From the IMG/VR virus record IMGVR_UViG_3300009130_000087, positions 1 to 33,275 of that record: a stretch of 33,275 bases of DNA; one strand, written 5' to 3'. Position 1 is the first letter of the stretch, and each line of letters starts with the position of its first letter. Source of the stretch: a virus. The notes under the pieces are model-generated. The model did no database searches. It had not been told where the DNA came from and was given only the letters and a program-made list of their open reading frames with translations. Made by a program: the position numbers and the translations under genes. Positions 1 through 7,482 of the stretch are shown in pieces.

Positions 1-747
1 CCTACTGCTAAACTTGTTGGTGAAGACATTGTATTAGAAAATGCTCCAGAGTCAATGCAAGAGTATTGGAACAATTTTAAGAAAAAAGCATTTAAACCTT
101 TACTGCAATTAGATGCACTTAAAAACATTGGTATTGATCCAAAAGGAATTAACATTAAAGCATACACAGAAGTTGGTAAAAAAATTGCACATCATCATTA
201 CCATAAACTTTGGATTGATAGTAAAGAGTATAGTAGAGATCAGGTAATAGCAGGTTTAGTAGAATTAGATTGTTTTCCAATTATAATGCCTGTGTCTGGA
301 GAGATTAGTTCAATAGCTGAAATAGACGAATGGTGGAATTGGTTAAAATGTTTTGAACGCCATGGTATTGACTGGAAACAATTATCGTTTGGTTTTGACG
401 TTAAAGAACCAAAAAGAGAAGGTGGAGGAGATTTTGATTATCATTATCTTGGAAAATTAGACGATAACAATTTTAATAAATTGTGGGAAATACACCAATT
501 AAGCAAACAATTTAAATATGTTGACAACACAACTAAAATTATTTTTGTTAGAAACAGAATACCAAGAACACTTATAAAATCAAAAATAAACCCTGGGGCT
601 TCGTTAGTTTCATTAGGTGGTGGTTATTTCTCGTCAGGTACAGATAATTTAAAAAGATTACTTGAAAATTTACCTAAAAAGTTGTATTATAGTGATAGTC
701 AGCCAAGCAGTTATGATTGGAATGATCACATTATAATAAAACTATGA
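1..747 (+). CDS. C-terminal part of an unknown phage protein (5' truncated)
   Basis: The reading frame is open from base 1, through an internal ATG at 55, to a stop at 745-747, so the window holds only the C-terminal 248 residues of a longer protein. I do not recognise the family. The visible part is soluble, rich in Lys and aromatic residues, has no signal peptide or membrane segment, and has a Gly-rich stretch (SLGGGYFSSG) near the C-terminus. Its stop overlaps the uvsW start as ATGA, so the two are probably translationally coupled, which suggests a DNA-metabolism role by position only. The ATG at 55 could be a true start, but uninterrupted coding before it argues against that. Confidence 0.6.
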   Translation, partial: PTAKLVGEDIVLENAPESMQEYWNNFKKKAFKPLLQLDALKNIGIDPKGINIKAYTEVGKKIAHHHYHKLWIDSKEYSRDQVIAGLVELDCFPIIMPVSGEISSIAEIDEWWNWLKCFERHGIDWKQLSFGFDVKEPKREGGGDFDYHYLGKLDDNNFNKLWEIHQLSKQFKYVDNTTKIIFVRNRIPRTLIKSKINPGASLVSLGGGYFSSGTDNLKRLLENLPKKLYYSDSQPSSYDWNDHIIIKL

Positions 748-2198
748 GTTCATGTAAATTAGTAATAAAAGACGAAGTAAATGTTAAATTTGAGAATTTA
801 GATCTTAAGTGGCGCCAGAAACTAGCAAACAAATTTAAGTATCAAGTTCCTTATGCTTATCACTTACCAGCAGTAAAATTAGGTAGATGGGATGGCAAAA
901 TTAGTTTTTTTGGACTTGGTGGCACAACATATCTTAACCTAGTAGACCAAATACTTCCTATACTTGAAGCAGGTGGAGTCTATGTTGAGCTTGAAGATAG
1001 AAGAATTAAACACAATTTTGAATTTAGATTAATTGATAAAAATTATCTATCAAATCTTACGTGGCCTGCAAATCATCCTTGTGCTGGACAACAAATTATA
1101 CTACGTGACTACCAAGTAGAAACAATTAATAAATTTTTAGAAGCACCACAAAGCCTACAAGAAATCGCCACAGGAGCAGGTAAAACAATTATTACTGCGG
1201 CACTGTGTCGATTAGTTGAACCTTATGGACGTACACTAACAATCGTACCTAATAAAAGTTTAGTAACACAAACTGAAGAAGATTTTCTTGCTTGTAACCT
1301 AGACACAGGAGTTTATTTTGGCGATAGAAAAGATGTCGGCAGATACAACACAATAGCAACTTGGCAATCAATTAATGTTCTTGAGAAAAAAGATAAGGTA
1401 GAATTTAAAGAAGTAATGGGCGGAATACAAACAATAATTGTTGACGAAGTACATATGGCAAAAGCTGATGTATTGAAAAGATTATTAACAGGAGCATTTG
1501 CAAACGCAGGAATACGTTGGGGATTAACAGGAACAGTACCTAAAGAGGATTATGAATTTTATGGAATTAAATGTTCCCTTGGAGATGTTACACATAGAAT
1601 ACCTGCTAAAGAATTGCAAGATAAAGGTGTACTAGCACAATGTCATGTAAATGTTTTACAAACACAAGACCATCCTATGTTTAAAAGCTATCCAGAAGAA
1701 CTGAAATGGCTAACTACGGATAACACCAGAATGACCTGGATTGCACAAACAATACAAGATATTTCGTTGTCGGGTAACACACTAATTTTAGTAGATAGAA
1801 TATCTGCAGGCGAAATACTAAAAAAGAAACTAAAAGATTCTGTGTTTATTTCGGGATCTGTTAAAACTAAAGAAAGGAAAGAACACTACGATGAGGTGTC
1901 TACTACACAAAGTAAAATTATTATTGCCACATATGGAGTGGCTTCTGTGGGGATTAATATTCCTAGGATATTCAATCTTGTTCTTATTGAACCAGGTAAA
2001 TCCTTTGTTCGTGTAATACAAAGCATAGGAAGAGGCATTCGTAAAGCAGAAGACAAAGACCATGTACAAATTTGGGATATAACTAGTAGTTGTAAGTTTG
2101 CAAAGAGGCATTTAACTACTAGAAAGAAATTTTATAAAGAAGCAAATTATCCATTTACAATAGAAAAATTAGATTATGAGAATCCTTACACTAGATAA
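744..2198 (+). CDS. uvsW: UvsW-type superfamily 2 DNA helicase
   Basis: This is a 484-residue SF2 helicase resembling T4 UvsW, which unwinds branched DNA and R-loops and acts in recombination-dependent replication and fork regression. Visible motifs are Walker A with ATGAGKT near residue 143, a DEVH box near 233, motif III GLTGT near 261 and motif VI QSIGRGIRKA near 425. The first 110 residues, containing GRWDGKISFF, match the small N-terminal domain placed before the helicase core in UvsW. The length is close to T4 UvsW. The ATG overlaps the previous stop (ATGA). The 3' end overlaps the next gene by 23 nt, so it lies in a tightly coupled plus-strand replication operon. Confidence 0.9.
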   Translation: MSSCKLVIKDEVNVKFENLDLKWRQKLANKFKYQVPYAYHLPAVKLGRWDGKISFFGLGGTTYLNLVDQILPILEAGGVYVELEDRRIKHNFEFRLIDKNYLSNLTWPANHPCAGQQIILRDYQVETINKFLEAPQSLQEIATGAGKTIITAALCRLVEPYGRTLTIVPNKSLVTQTEEDFLACNLDTGVYFGDRKDVGRYNTIATWQSINVLEKKDKVEFKEVMGGIQTIIVDEVHMAKADVLKRLLTGAFANAGIRWGLTGTVPKEDYEFYGIKCSLGDVTHRIPAKELQDKGVLAQCHVNVLQTQDHPMFKSYPEELKWLTTDNTRMTWIAQTIQDISLSGNTLILVDRISAGEILKKKLKDSVFISGSVKTKERKEHYDEVSTTQSKIIIATYGVASVGINIPRIFNLVLIEPGKSFVRVIQSIGRGIRKAEDKDHVQIWDITSSCKFAKRHLTTRKKFYKEANYPFTIEKLDYENPYTR

Positions 2199-2679
2199 TC
2201 GTACATACACATTAGAAAAAATACCTGAATGGGTAGATGAAAAATTAAGATTTGCAGTACTAGATAATGCAAACCCGGAGGAACCAGATTTCTTTTACAT
2301 ACCTTTAATATTTTTAGAAAGTTTTAATGCACCTGCGGCAGTATTACAAATAGGCAAATACAAAATTAAAATGCCACTTGATTGGAAAATGTTAATTGGT
2401 GAGGCTGGACAACAAGAAATGCACGTACTACCTATAACAAGTTTAAATGATAGAGGGTTTGATGCATTTACTTTTAATCCACTCTCTAGCAGTAAACCTG
2501 ACTTTTATCCTATTGATGTTGTAGATATCTACACAGAAGTAAAATGGTATTTTCCAAAAATAAAATCTGGGCAACTACTTGCGGTGCCGTTAACAAAAGG
2601 ACCTAAACCTGTATGTGCTTATTTTGTAAAAGACATTTCAAGACAATGTGAACAAATAGATTATGGCAGTGTATGGTAA
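2176..2679 (+). CDS. Conserved hypothetical protein of the replication operon
   Basis: A 167-residue acidic soluble protein with no catalytic motif that I can name. It has recognisable blocks such as EKIPEWVDEKLRFAVLDN near the N-terminus, SLNDRGFDAFTFNPLSS in the middle and a C-terminal CAYFVKDISRQCEQ. From memory, proteins with these blocks occur beside replication genes of marine T4-like phages; I have not searched. It starts inside the 3' end of uvsW and ends overlapping the next ATG, so translation is probably coupled. A replication or late-transcription accessory role is possible from position, but nothing in the sequence proves it. Confidence 0.75.
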   Translation: MRILTLDNRTYTLEKIPEWVDEKLRFAVLDNANPEEPDFFYIPLIFLESFNAPAAVLQIGKYKIKMPLDWKMLIGEAGQQEMHVLPITSLNDRGFDAFTFNPLSSSKPDFYPIDVVDIYTEVKWYFPKIKSGQLLAVPLTKGPKPVCAYFVKDISRQCEQIDYGSVW

Positions 2680-2942
2680 AAAATAAAGGTACTAAAGTAA
2701 AAATAAAAGCACCGTTTATGGATATGCCTGTAGGAGAAAACGGTAAAGAACTTCCTATATTAATGGATAGACATTTTATGAACGACCTTATGGATTACAT
2801 ACAAAAGGAAAAATTAAAAATGATCCATTGCGAAGTTATTAAACATCATGTAGTATTAGAGTTTATAGATAAACTTGAAGCAACAAAATTTGCATTAGGA
2901 TACACAGAAATATATGCCAAAGCAGAACCGAAAATTTTTTGA
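2673..2942 (+). CDS. Small hypothetical protein
   Basis: An 89-residue soluble, Lys-rich protein of unknown function, with no membrane segment or cysteine cluster. It starts in the last codons of the preceding gene and its 3' end overlaps the next by 29 nt, so it belongs to the same translationally coupled operon. It lies directly before the probable clamp-loader subunit. In T4 the translational repressor RegA is a neighbour of that gene, but I see no convincing RegA similarity, so I leave it unassigned. Confidence 0.7.
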   Translation: MVKNKGTKVKIKAPFMDMPVGENGKELPILMDRHFMNDLMDYIQKEKLKMIHCEVIKHHVVLEFIDKLEATKFALGYTEIYAKAEPKIF

Positions 2943-3369
2943 ACTAAGAAACGGATTAAAAGCCGTAGACTTTCGTAATAAAGATTATTATGATAGAATT
3001 GATGATCACGAACGATCATTATATTCTCCATATATGATTATGCGATACGCCGCAAGTGTATCGTCTAAAGATCCATTTTATGTTGAACACTATATCGAAA
3101 TGGTTAATGAGTGTGTTAATAAAAATTTATTTGTTTTATCAAGCAAACATAAAAAATTATGTTGGATATTAACATCAATGTGTGGTGCACTTAAACAACA
3201 ATTTCATCCATGGATTAAACCTATGAAACGTGTGCCAAATAAATCTTTAAAACAACTATTAACATTATTTCCTAATGCTAAAGAAGATGATTTGGAAACA
3301 TTAGACAATGTTATAACAGATAGAGAACTAGAAGAATTACTAGAGGCACATGGCATCGACTCTAAATAA
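2914..3369 (+). CDS. 62: Probable sliding-clamp loader small subunit (gp62-like)
   Basis: A 151-residue helical protein with the pattern I associate with the small clamp-loader subunit of T4-like phages: a SPYMIMRYAAS block near residue 40, a conserved NECVNKN near 67, then a KxxCWxL helix and a basic HPWIKPMKR segment. With gp44, gp62 forms the ATPase that loads the gp45 clamp for the replicative polymerase. No gp44 or gp45 lies in this window, so they would have to be elsewhere. The start overlaps the preceding gene and the stop overlaps the next. Assignment rests on pattern and context, not on a catalytic motif, and similarity is weak. Confidence 0.55.
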   Translation: MPKQNRKFFELRNGLKAVDFRNKDYYDRIDDHERSLYSPYMIMRYAASVSSKDPFYVEHYIEMVNECVNKNLFVLSSKHKKLCWILTSMCGALKQQFHPWIKPMKRVPNKSLKQLLTLFPNAKEDDLETLDNVITDRELEELLEAHGIDSK

Positions 3370-4036
3370 ATGTACCTATTGCAGTAAAGAATTTGCAAGA
3401 GAAAGAACTTTACAAGTCCACTTATGCGAACCTAAACGTAGACATTTACAAAAAAGTGAGAAGTGGGTGCAAAATGCTTTTATGGTATTTCAAAGATTTT
3501 ATGAGATACATCAACACAATAGTAAACAAAAAACTTATGAAGATTTTTGTAAATCAGCATATTATAATGCGTTTGTAAAATTTGGCAGATACATTATGAA
3601 TATCAATCCACTGTATCCTGAAAAATATATTGACTATGTAATATTATCAAAAGTTAGGTTAGATCATTGGTCTCGTGATGATTTATATGAAGCATACTTA
3701 ATACACACATTAAAATCAGAACCTGTTGAAGCGGCCTTGCAAAGAAGTATTGCAACAATGATGGACTGGGCAGAAACACAAAACGTACAATGGGCAGATT
3801 ATTTTAGATTAGTAAACACTAGTAGAGCAGTACAACATATACAACAAGGAAAAGTATCTCCGTGGATCTTACTAGGTTGCAACGCAGGTAAAAAGATGTT
3901 AAAATTATTTACAGACGAACAATTACAAATGATACAAAGATTTATTAACCCAGAATTTTGGTCAAACAAGTTTAAAAGTTATCCAGCAGATCATTTGTTT
4001 GTACAAGAAACTGCCAAGGAGGCTAAAGTTGAGTAA
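3350..4036 (+). CDS. Zinc-finger protein with C2H2-like N-terminus
   Basis: A 228-residue protein opening with CTYCSKEFARERTLQVH, a Cys-x2-Cys-x12-His arrangement followed by a further Cys and His, which is close to a C2H2 zinc finger. The rest is helical, with Trp-rich blocks (FGRYIMNINPLYPEKYIDYV; MMDWAETQNVQWADYF) and no known enzymatic motif. It probably binds DNA or RNA, with zinc held by the N-terminal finger; that is inferred from the motif alone. It overlaps the gp62-like gene by 20 nt and the following gene by 8 nt, so it is part of the replication operon. Confidence 0.75.
   Translation: MASTLNKCTYCSKEFARERTLQVHLCEPKRRHLQKSEKWVQNAFMVFQRFYEIHQHNSKQKTYEDFCKSAYYNAFVKFGRYIMNINPLYPEKYIDYVILSKVRLDHWSRDDLYEAYLIHTLKSEPVEAALQRSIATMMDWAETQNVQWADYFRLVNTSRAVQHIQQGKVSPWILLGCNAGKKMLKLFTDEQLQMIQRFINPEFWSNKFKSYPADHLFVQETAKEAKVE
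4016..4022 (+). promoter_or_regulatory. Strong Shine-Dalgarno deciding a TTG start
   Basis: AAGGAGG lies 6 nt before TTG at 4029-4031, inside the end of the zinc-finger gene. It makes the TTG the likely start of the following gene rather than the upstream ATG at 3999, which has no ribosome binding site. Confidence 0.75.
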
Positions 4037-4271
4037 AATAAACATTGAAATAGCAGACGAACTTGACTTTGATTTTGAGGAAGGCGACAGTTGTATTCAC
4101 ATTAAAAGTGATGGAACAATAGGAAAAGTTTTTATGCCAGAGATGAATAGTAAAGTAGTTAACAGTACCGGATATAGAAAATTATTAGATGTAATTGATA
4201 TTTTAAAACCGGGTGCTAAAAACGAATTTATAAAGTATAACCAAGGAAGAGTTAAAGGAAGATTACACTGA
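4029..4271 (+). CDS. Small acidic hypothetical protein
   Basis: An 80-residue protein starting at TTG 4029, chosen because AAGGAGG lies 6 nt upstream. The N-terminus (NIEIADELDFDFEEGD) is very acidic and the C-terminus (NQGRVKGRLH) basic. It has no known motif. The stop overlaps the next ATG by one base (TGATG). An acidic, soluble protein inside a replication operon could be a partner or regulator of a DNA-binding protein, but that is only a guess. Confidence 0.7.
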   Translation: MSKINIEIADELDFDFEEGDSCIHIKSDGTIGKVFMPEMNSKVVNSTGYRKLLDVIDILKPGAKNEFIKYNQGRVKGRLH

Positions 4272-4537
4272 TGAGCAAAACTGCATGGATTATTGCCATT
4301 GCTTTTTTTACTTTTATATTTGGGTTACCAATGCTGGCATTAATGAATACTGAAAAAATATCATTAGGTAACTGTAAGAATTGTAATATAGAAAATGTTA
4401 AAATAGAAATGGAACAGAAAAAAGCAAAACTAAAAGCAGAACACAATTTAAGGGTAAAAGAAAATATGAAAAAATTACATGACGGTACATACGAGCCTAA
4501 ACCTTGGGCAGGGTTTCCGTGGAATAGGAATGACTAA
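4271..4537 (+). CDS. Small single-pass membrane protein
   Basis: An 88-residue protein with one N-terminal hydrophobic segment (about residues 5-25, TAWIIAIAFFTFIFGLPMLA), then a CKNC pair, a charged Lys/Glu helix likely to form a coiled coil, and a WAGFPWNRND tail. Topology is probably N-in with a short periplasmic or cytoplasmic helix. One-base overlaps with both neighbours (TGATG, TAATG) show tight coupling, odd for a membrane protein among replication genes. Function unknown. Confidence 0.7.
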   Translation: MSKTAWIIAIAFFTFIFGLPMLALMNTEKISLGNCKNCNIENVKIEMEQKKAKLKAEHNLRVKENMKKLHDGTYEPKPWAGFPWNRND

Positions 4538-5127
4538 TGCCTGATGTAGATATTGACTTTTTTGACAGAGACGGAGTATTAAAATTATTTAAACACACTC
4601 CAGCATCTATTATTAAGGACAACAAAATTGAAAAACACAAAACTGGAGTATATTTTCATGCTATACCATCTGATCCAATTAACGGATATGCAACACTAGA
4701 TTATAAAAAAGCCGAGGATCGAGGATATTTTAAAATTGATTGTTTAAATGTAAACATCTATAAAAATGTTAAATCAGAACAAGAGTTAGTTGAACTTATG
4801 ATCGAGGAGCCAGATTGGGATATGTTAAAAGATACTAAAGTAGTTGAAAACCTTTTTCACCTAAATGGTCATTATAACATTGTTTCCAAACTAGAACCTA
4901 AAAACATTGAACAACTTGCGGCAGTATTAGCAATTATACGTCCAGCTAAAAGAGGATTAATGTATAAGGATTGGACAGAAATATTAAAAGAAGTTTGGGT
5001 TAAACCAACTGATGGTAGTTACTTTTTCAAAAAATCACACGCAGTTGCTTATGCTCAAGCAATCGTAGTTCAAATGAATTTAATAAAGCGTGATAAATAT
5101 AGCTTTAGTGCAAAGCAGGAAACGTAG
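4537..5127 (+). CDS. Short DNA polymerase III alpha-like protein
   Basis: A 196-residue protein with two signatures of bacterial DnaE/PolC family alpha subunits. It opens with PDVDIDF, equal to the PD.DIDF block that carries catalytic aspartates of PolIIIalpha, and later has LAAVLAIIRPA followed by FKKSHAVAYA, equal to the ALxRPG and F.KSHA.AY blocks. DnaE is over 1,100 residues, so most of the polymerase is missing and activity alone is unlikely. I recall similar short proteins in marine T4-like phages (not searched). It may be a reduced, repurposed domain that binds DNA or a clamp. TAATG overlap with the preceding gene. Confidence 0.7.
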   Translation: MPDVDIDFFDRDGVLKLFKHTPASIIKDNKIEKHKTGVYFHAIPSDPINGYATLDYKKAEDRGYFKIDCLNVNIYKNVKSEQELVELMIEEPDWDMLKDTKVVENLFHLNGHYNIVSKLEPKNIEQLAAVLAIIRPAKRGLMYKDWTEILKEVWVKPTDGSYFFKKSHAVAYAQAIVVQMNLIKRDKYSFSAKQET

Positions 5128-5254
5128 ACACACTAAAAAATCAAAAAAGAAAAACTCCAACCTTCGCTCAAAAAAAGAACCTTTTGGTTATCAACCAAAT
5201 AATCCAATTACGATATATTATAAAAAGTATATTGAAGCGGATAAAATTAAATAG
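5090..5254 (+). CDS. Small very basic protein, out of frame with the DnaE-like gene
   Basis: An open frame from GTG 5090 to TAG 5252-5254 encodes 54 residues with a Lys/Arg-rich first half (SRKRRHTKKSKKKN) and a second half EPFGYQPNNPITIYYKKYIE that looks like a real folded tail. It overlaps the end of the DnaE-like gene and fills the otherwise empty gap up to the convergent gene, whose stop it overlaps by 8 nt. The start is uncertain: GTG at 5108 is also possible and neither has a clear Shine-Dalgarno. Probable nucleic-acid-binding peptide; function unknown. Confidence 0.5.
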   Translation: MINIALVQSRKRRHTKKSKKKNSNLRSKKEPFGYQPNNPITIYYKKYIEADKIK

Positions 5255-5621
5255 GTTTTCTGACTAGTTGGATAGTTCTTCGCTTCACCCGTTTCTTTGA
5301 AATTTCAGAAAGTTTTACAGTTGGTCCTTCGACTATTTCAACATCTTTATTATTCAAAGTTACTAACGTTGTACGGAAATATTTAAATTCACCTTTAAGA
5401 AATATATTAATTGGCAGTTTACGATTGGATTCGTACCACCAAATTTCACCACATTTTAAATATCTCATTTTATCCTGTGGATTCATTAATCTACCGTAGT
5501 CATAGAAGCTAATAACACTACTGTCTTGGTTTTGTACTATTCCTACGAATTCCATGTCGCCCTTTCTTATAAGGCTTAAAAATGGGAATTTATCTCTTAA
5601 TGTCTTAAAAATTTCGTTCAT
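5247..5621 (-). CDS. Conserved hypothetical protein (minus strand)
   Basis: A 124-residue soluble protein with FVGIVQNQDSSVISFYDYG, then CGEIWWYESNRKLPINIFLK and a basic RVKRRTIQLVRK tail. I recall this block pattern from unannotated proteins conserved in marine T4-like phages; not searched. It is the only minus-strand gene in the first 14 kb, convergent with the small basic gene (8 nt overlap) and divergent from the following structural gene. No catalytic motif is visible. A small beta-rich nucleic-acid-binding fold would fit the composition but is speculative. Confidence 0.7.
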   Translation of the reverse strand: MNEIFKTLRDKFPFLSLIRKGDMEFVGIVQNQDSSVISFYDYGRLMNPQDKMRYLKCGEIWWYESNRKLPINIFLKGEFKYFRTTLVTLNNKDVEIVEGPTVKLSEISKKRVKRRTIQLVRKPI

Positions 5622-5629
5622 CCTATGTC

Positions 5630-5647
5630 CATAAATATTGTTAAATA
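5630..5647 (+). promoter_or_regulatory. Tandem TAAATA boxes, late-promoter-like
   Basis: CATAAATA at 5630-5637 and GTTAAATA at 5640-5647 precede ATG 5654. The second box is 6 nt from the start codon, and no Shine-Dalgarno is present between them. Both resemble the T4 late promoter TATAAATA. If the second is used with T4 geometry the transcript starts one base before the ATG. Confidence 0.45.
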
Positions 5648-5653
5648 TGTACT

Positions 5654-6457
5654 ATGCAAACAATACAAAGGTATTTACTCACAAACTCGGTAATCGTTTA
5701 CCAAAATGGTTATCATGGAAGGAACTCAAAAGTGTACGATAGACGTCTACAGGTGTATAGAGGTGTATATAACCCGCTTACTTTTACGTTTAAAAACGAA
5801 GATCAAAAGAAGCAGGATATAACAGGCAAAACTTATACTTTTAGTATTGTAGATACTGATAGCAAAAAAGCAGTAATTACAAGAAATCTTAAAATATTAG
5901 ACGATGGTTCTACTATTAGTACTAAAGGAACTGCTAGTGTAGATATTACAGATGGCGACCTACAACCTTTAGATGCAAAATTTTATGAGTATTCTATACG
6001 AGAAGTACTAACTGATGGTAGTACTGTGGCAACGTATGCAGATACAAGTTATGTAAGTGCTGGTACTATTGAAGTACTTGATGGTGCTTATCCACAATTT
6101 AATGCAAGTACATCAATATCTAGTTTTACCGAAACTAGTGGTCCACTAGAATATACATCAGGAGCCATTGATGCTAAACCAAGTTTGAATAACAACAAAG
6201 CATTACACACAATCGCAGTATATACTAAAAACTTTACCGGGGACTTTAAAGTACAAGGTACCATGACGTCTTCTCCTGCAAGTGCAGATTACTTTGATAT
6301 TACCTTAGATGGACAAGGTTCTAGTACAGTTACATTAACAGACTCTACTACGGTAAATTATTATAACTTCTACGGTGTTTACCATTCGGTAAGATTCAGT
6401 TGGGATAATGCAACTGATAATACTGGAACTATTGACAAAATCCTTTATAGACAGTAA
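5654..6457 (+). CDS. Probable virion structural protein, beta-rich
   Basis: A 267-residue Ser/Thr/Asp-rich protein with repeated short beta-strand patterns and few charged helices. The first 100 residues (FTFKNEDQKKQDITGKTYTF, then a D.DLQPLDAKFYEYSI strand pair) resemble the domain found in baseplate or fibre proteins that carry applied-field strings such as BppU-N, but I cannot confirm it. The C-terminus (about residues 180-267) looks like a separate beta-sandwich ending in ILYRQ. It is preceded by two late-promoter-like boxes, consistent with late virion expression, and sits oddly between two replication blocks. Tail fibre, baseplate or capsid decoration are all possible. Confidence 0.6.
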   Translation: MQTIQRYLLTNSVIVYQNGYHGRNSKVYDRRLQVYRGVYNPLTFTFKNEDQKKQDITGKTYTFSIVDTDSKKAVITRNLKILDDGSTISTKGTASVDITDGDLQPLDAKFYEYSIREVLTDGSTVATYADTSYVSAGTIEVLDGAYPQFNASTSISSFTETSGPLEYTSGAIDAKPSLNNNKALHTIAVYTKNFTGDFKVQGTMTSSPASADYFDITLDGQGSSTVTLTDSTTVNYYNFYGVYHSVRFSWDNATDNTGTIDKILYRQ

Positions 6458-6468
6458 AATAGTAAAGT

Positions 6469-7482
6469 ATGAACCTGATCCAGACTACGATTCTGAATTC
6501 ATTACCTGCGGCTAAAAAGAAAACACCGTCGGGATGGCTATCATTTAACGCACCTTGTTGTATACACAACGGTGAATCAATGGATAGAAAAAAGCGTGGA
6601 GGCATTATGACTAGTGCTGACGGAACTTTATCTTATCATTGTTTTAACTGTGGGTATAAAGCATCATACGTAATTGGCAGAAAATTAACACAACGTATGA
6701 GACAATTTATGGTTTGGCTTGGGGTTCCAGACGAAACAATTAAAAGACTTGCCATAGAAGCCATGCGTCATGAAGAAACTGATACTACAAAACCAAAAAA
6801 GAAATTTGTTACATTTAAAAAGAAAGAACTTCCTAAAAATGCACATCCATTAGATTTTTGGCTAGAAAAATATGTTGCCAAAGATTTAACACAACCACAA
6901 TGGCAAAAAATAGATTCTATATTAAACTATTTAAAAGACAGGGGCATTGGACCAGATTGGTATGATTTTATGTACTCGCCTGTTAATATTTGGGACATGG
7001 ATAAAAGATTAATAATTCCATTTTATTGGCATGGAGACATAGTAGGATACACAGGAAGACTATTTGAACCATCGGATAAAATAAAATATTATACAGATGT
7101 ACAACCTGGGTATGTATTCAATATGGACTTACAAGATTGGTCAAGAAAATTTGTAATTGTAACTGAAGGACCTTTTGATGCAGTTGCCGTTTCTGGTGTA
7201 AGCATACTAGGATCTGAGATAAATGATATACAACGAGAGTTGATAGATGGGTTAAACAGGCAAGTTATTGTAGTGCCTGATAGAGATGCACCAGGAGAGA
7301 AATTGGTAAATCAAGCAATAGAATATGAATGGAGCGTTGCATTTCCAGAGTGGGATAAAACGGTTGGCGATGTAGCCGAGGCTGTGTTAAAATATGGTAG
7401 ATTGTTTACAATACAATCAATATTAAAATCTACAGAGTCTAGTAAACTTAAAATAGATTTAAAGAGAAAGATGTATGGCTAA
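6469..7482 (+). CDS. 61: DNA primase, zinc finger plus Toprim
   Basis: A 337-residue primase that makes RNA primers for lagging-strand synthesis. The N-terminus carries a zinc ribbon, Cys31/His33 and Cys58-x2-Cys61 (HCFNCGYKAS). The C-terminal half is a Toprim domain, with the Glu of VIVTEGPFDAVAV near residue 228 and the acidic pair of VVPDRDAPGE near residue 268. It overlaps the helicase gene by 8 nt, so primase and helicase are made together, like T4 gp61 and gp41, which form the primosome. The Toprim layout is closer to DnaG/T7 gp4 primases, so the T4 gene number is by role and position. Confidence 0.85.
   Translation: MNLIQTTILNSLPAAKKKTPSGWLSFNAPCCIHNGESMDRKKRGGIMTSADGTLSYHCFNCGYKASYVIGRKLTQRMRQFMVWLGVPDETIKRLAIEAMRHEETDTTKPKKKFVTFKKKELPKNAHPLDFWLEKYVAKDLTQPQWQKIDSILNYLKDRGIGPDWYDFMYSPVNIWDMDKRLIIPFYWHGDIVGYTGRLFEPSDKIKYYTDVQPGYVFNMDLQDWSRKFVIVTEGPFDAVAVSGVSILGSEINDIQRELIDGLNRQVIVVPDRDAPGEKLVNQAIEYEWSVAFPEWDKTVGDVAEAVLKYGRLFTIQSILKSTESSKLKIDLKRKMYG

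Noticed and set aside
1830-2111. Minus-strand frame of 93 codons inside uvsW
   Set aside because: It lies antisense to a helicase with clear motifs and gives a low-complexity Phe/Ser/Asn product; treated as a shadow.
2673-2942. RegA translational repressor
   Set aside because: Position near the clamp-loader gene is suggestive, but length and residues do not match what I remember of RegA.
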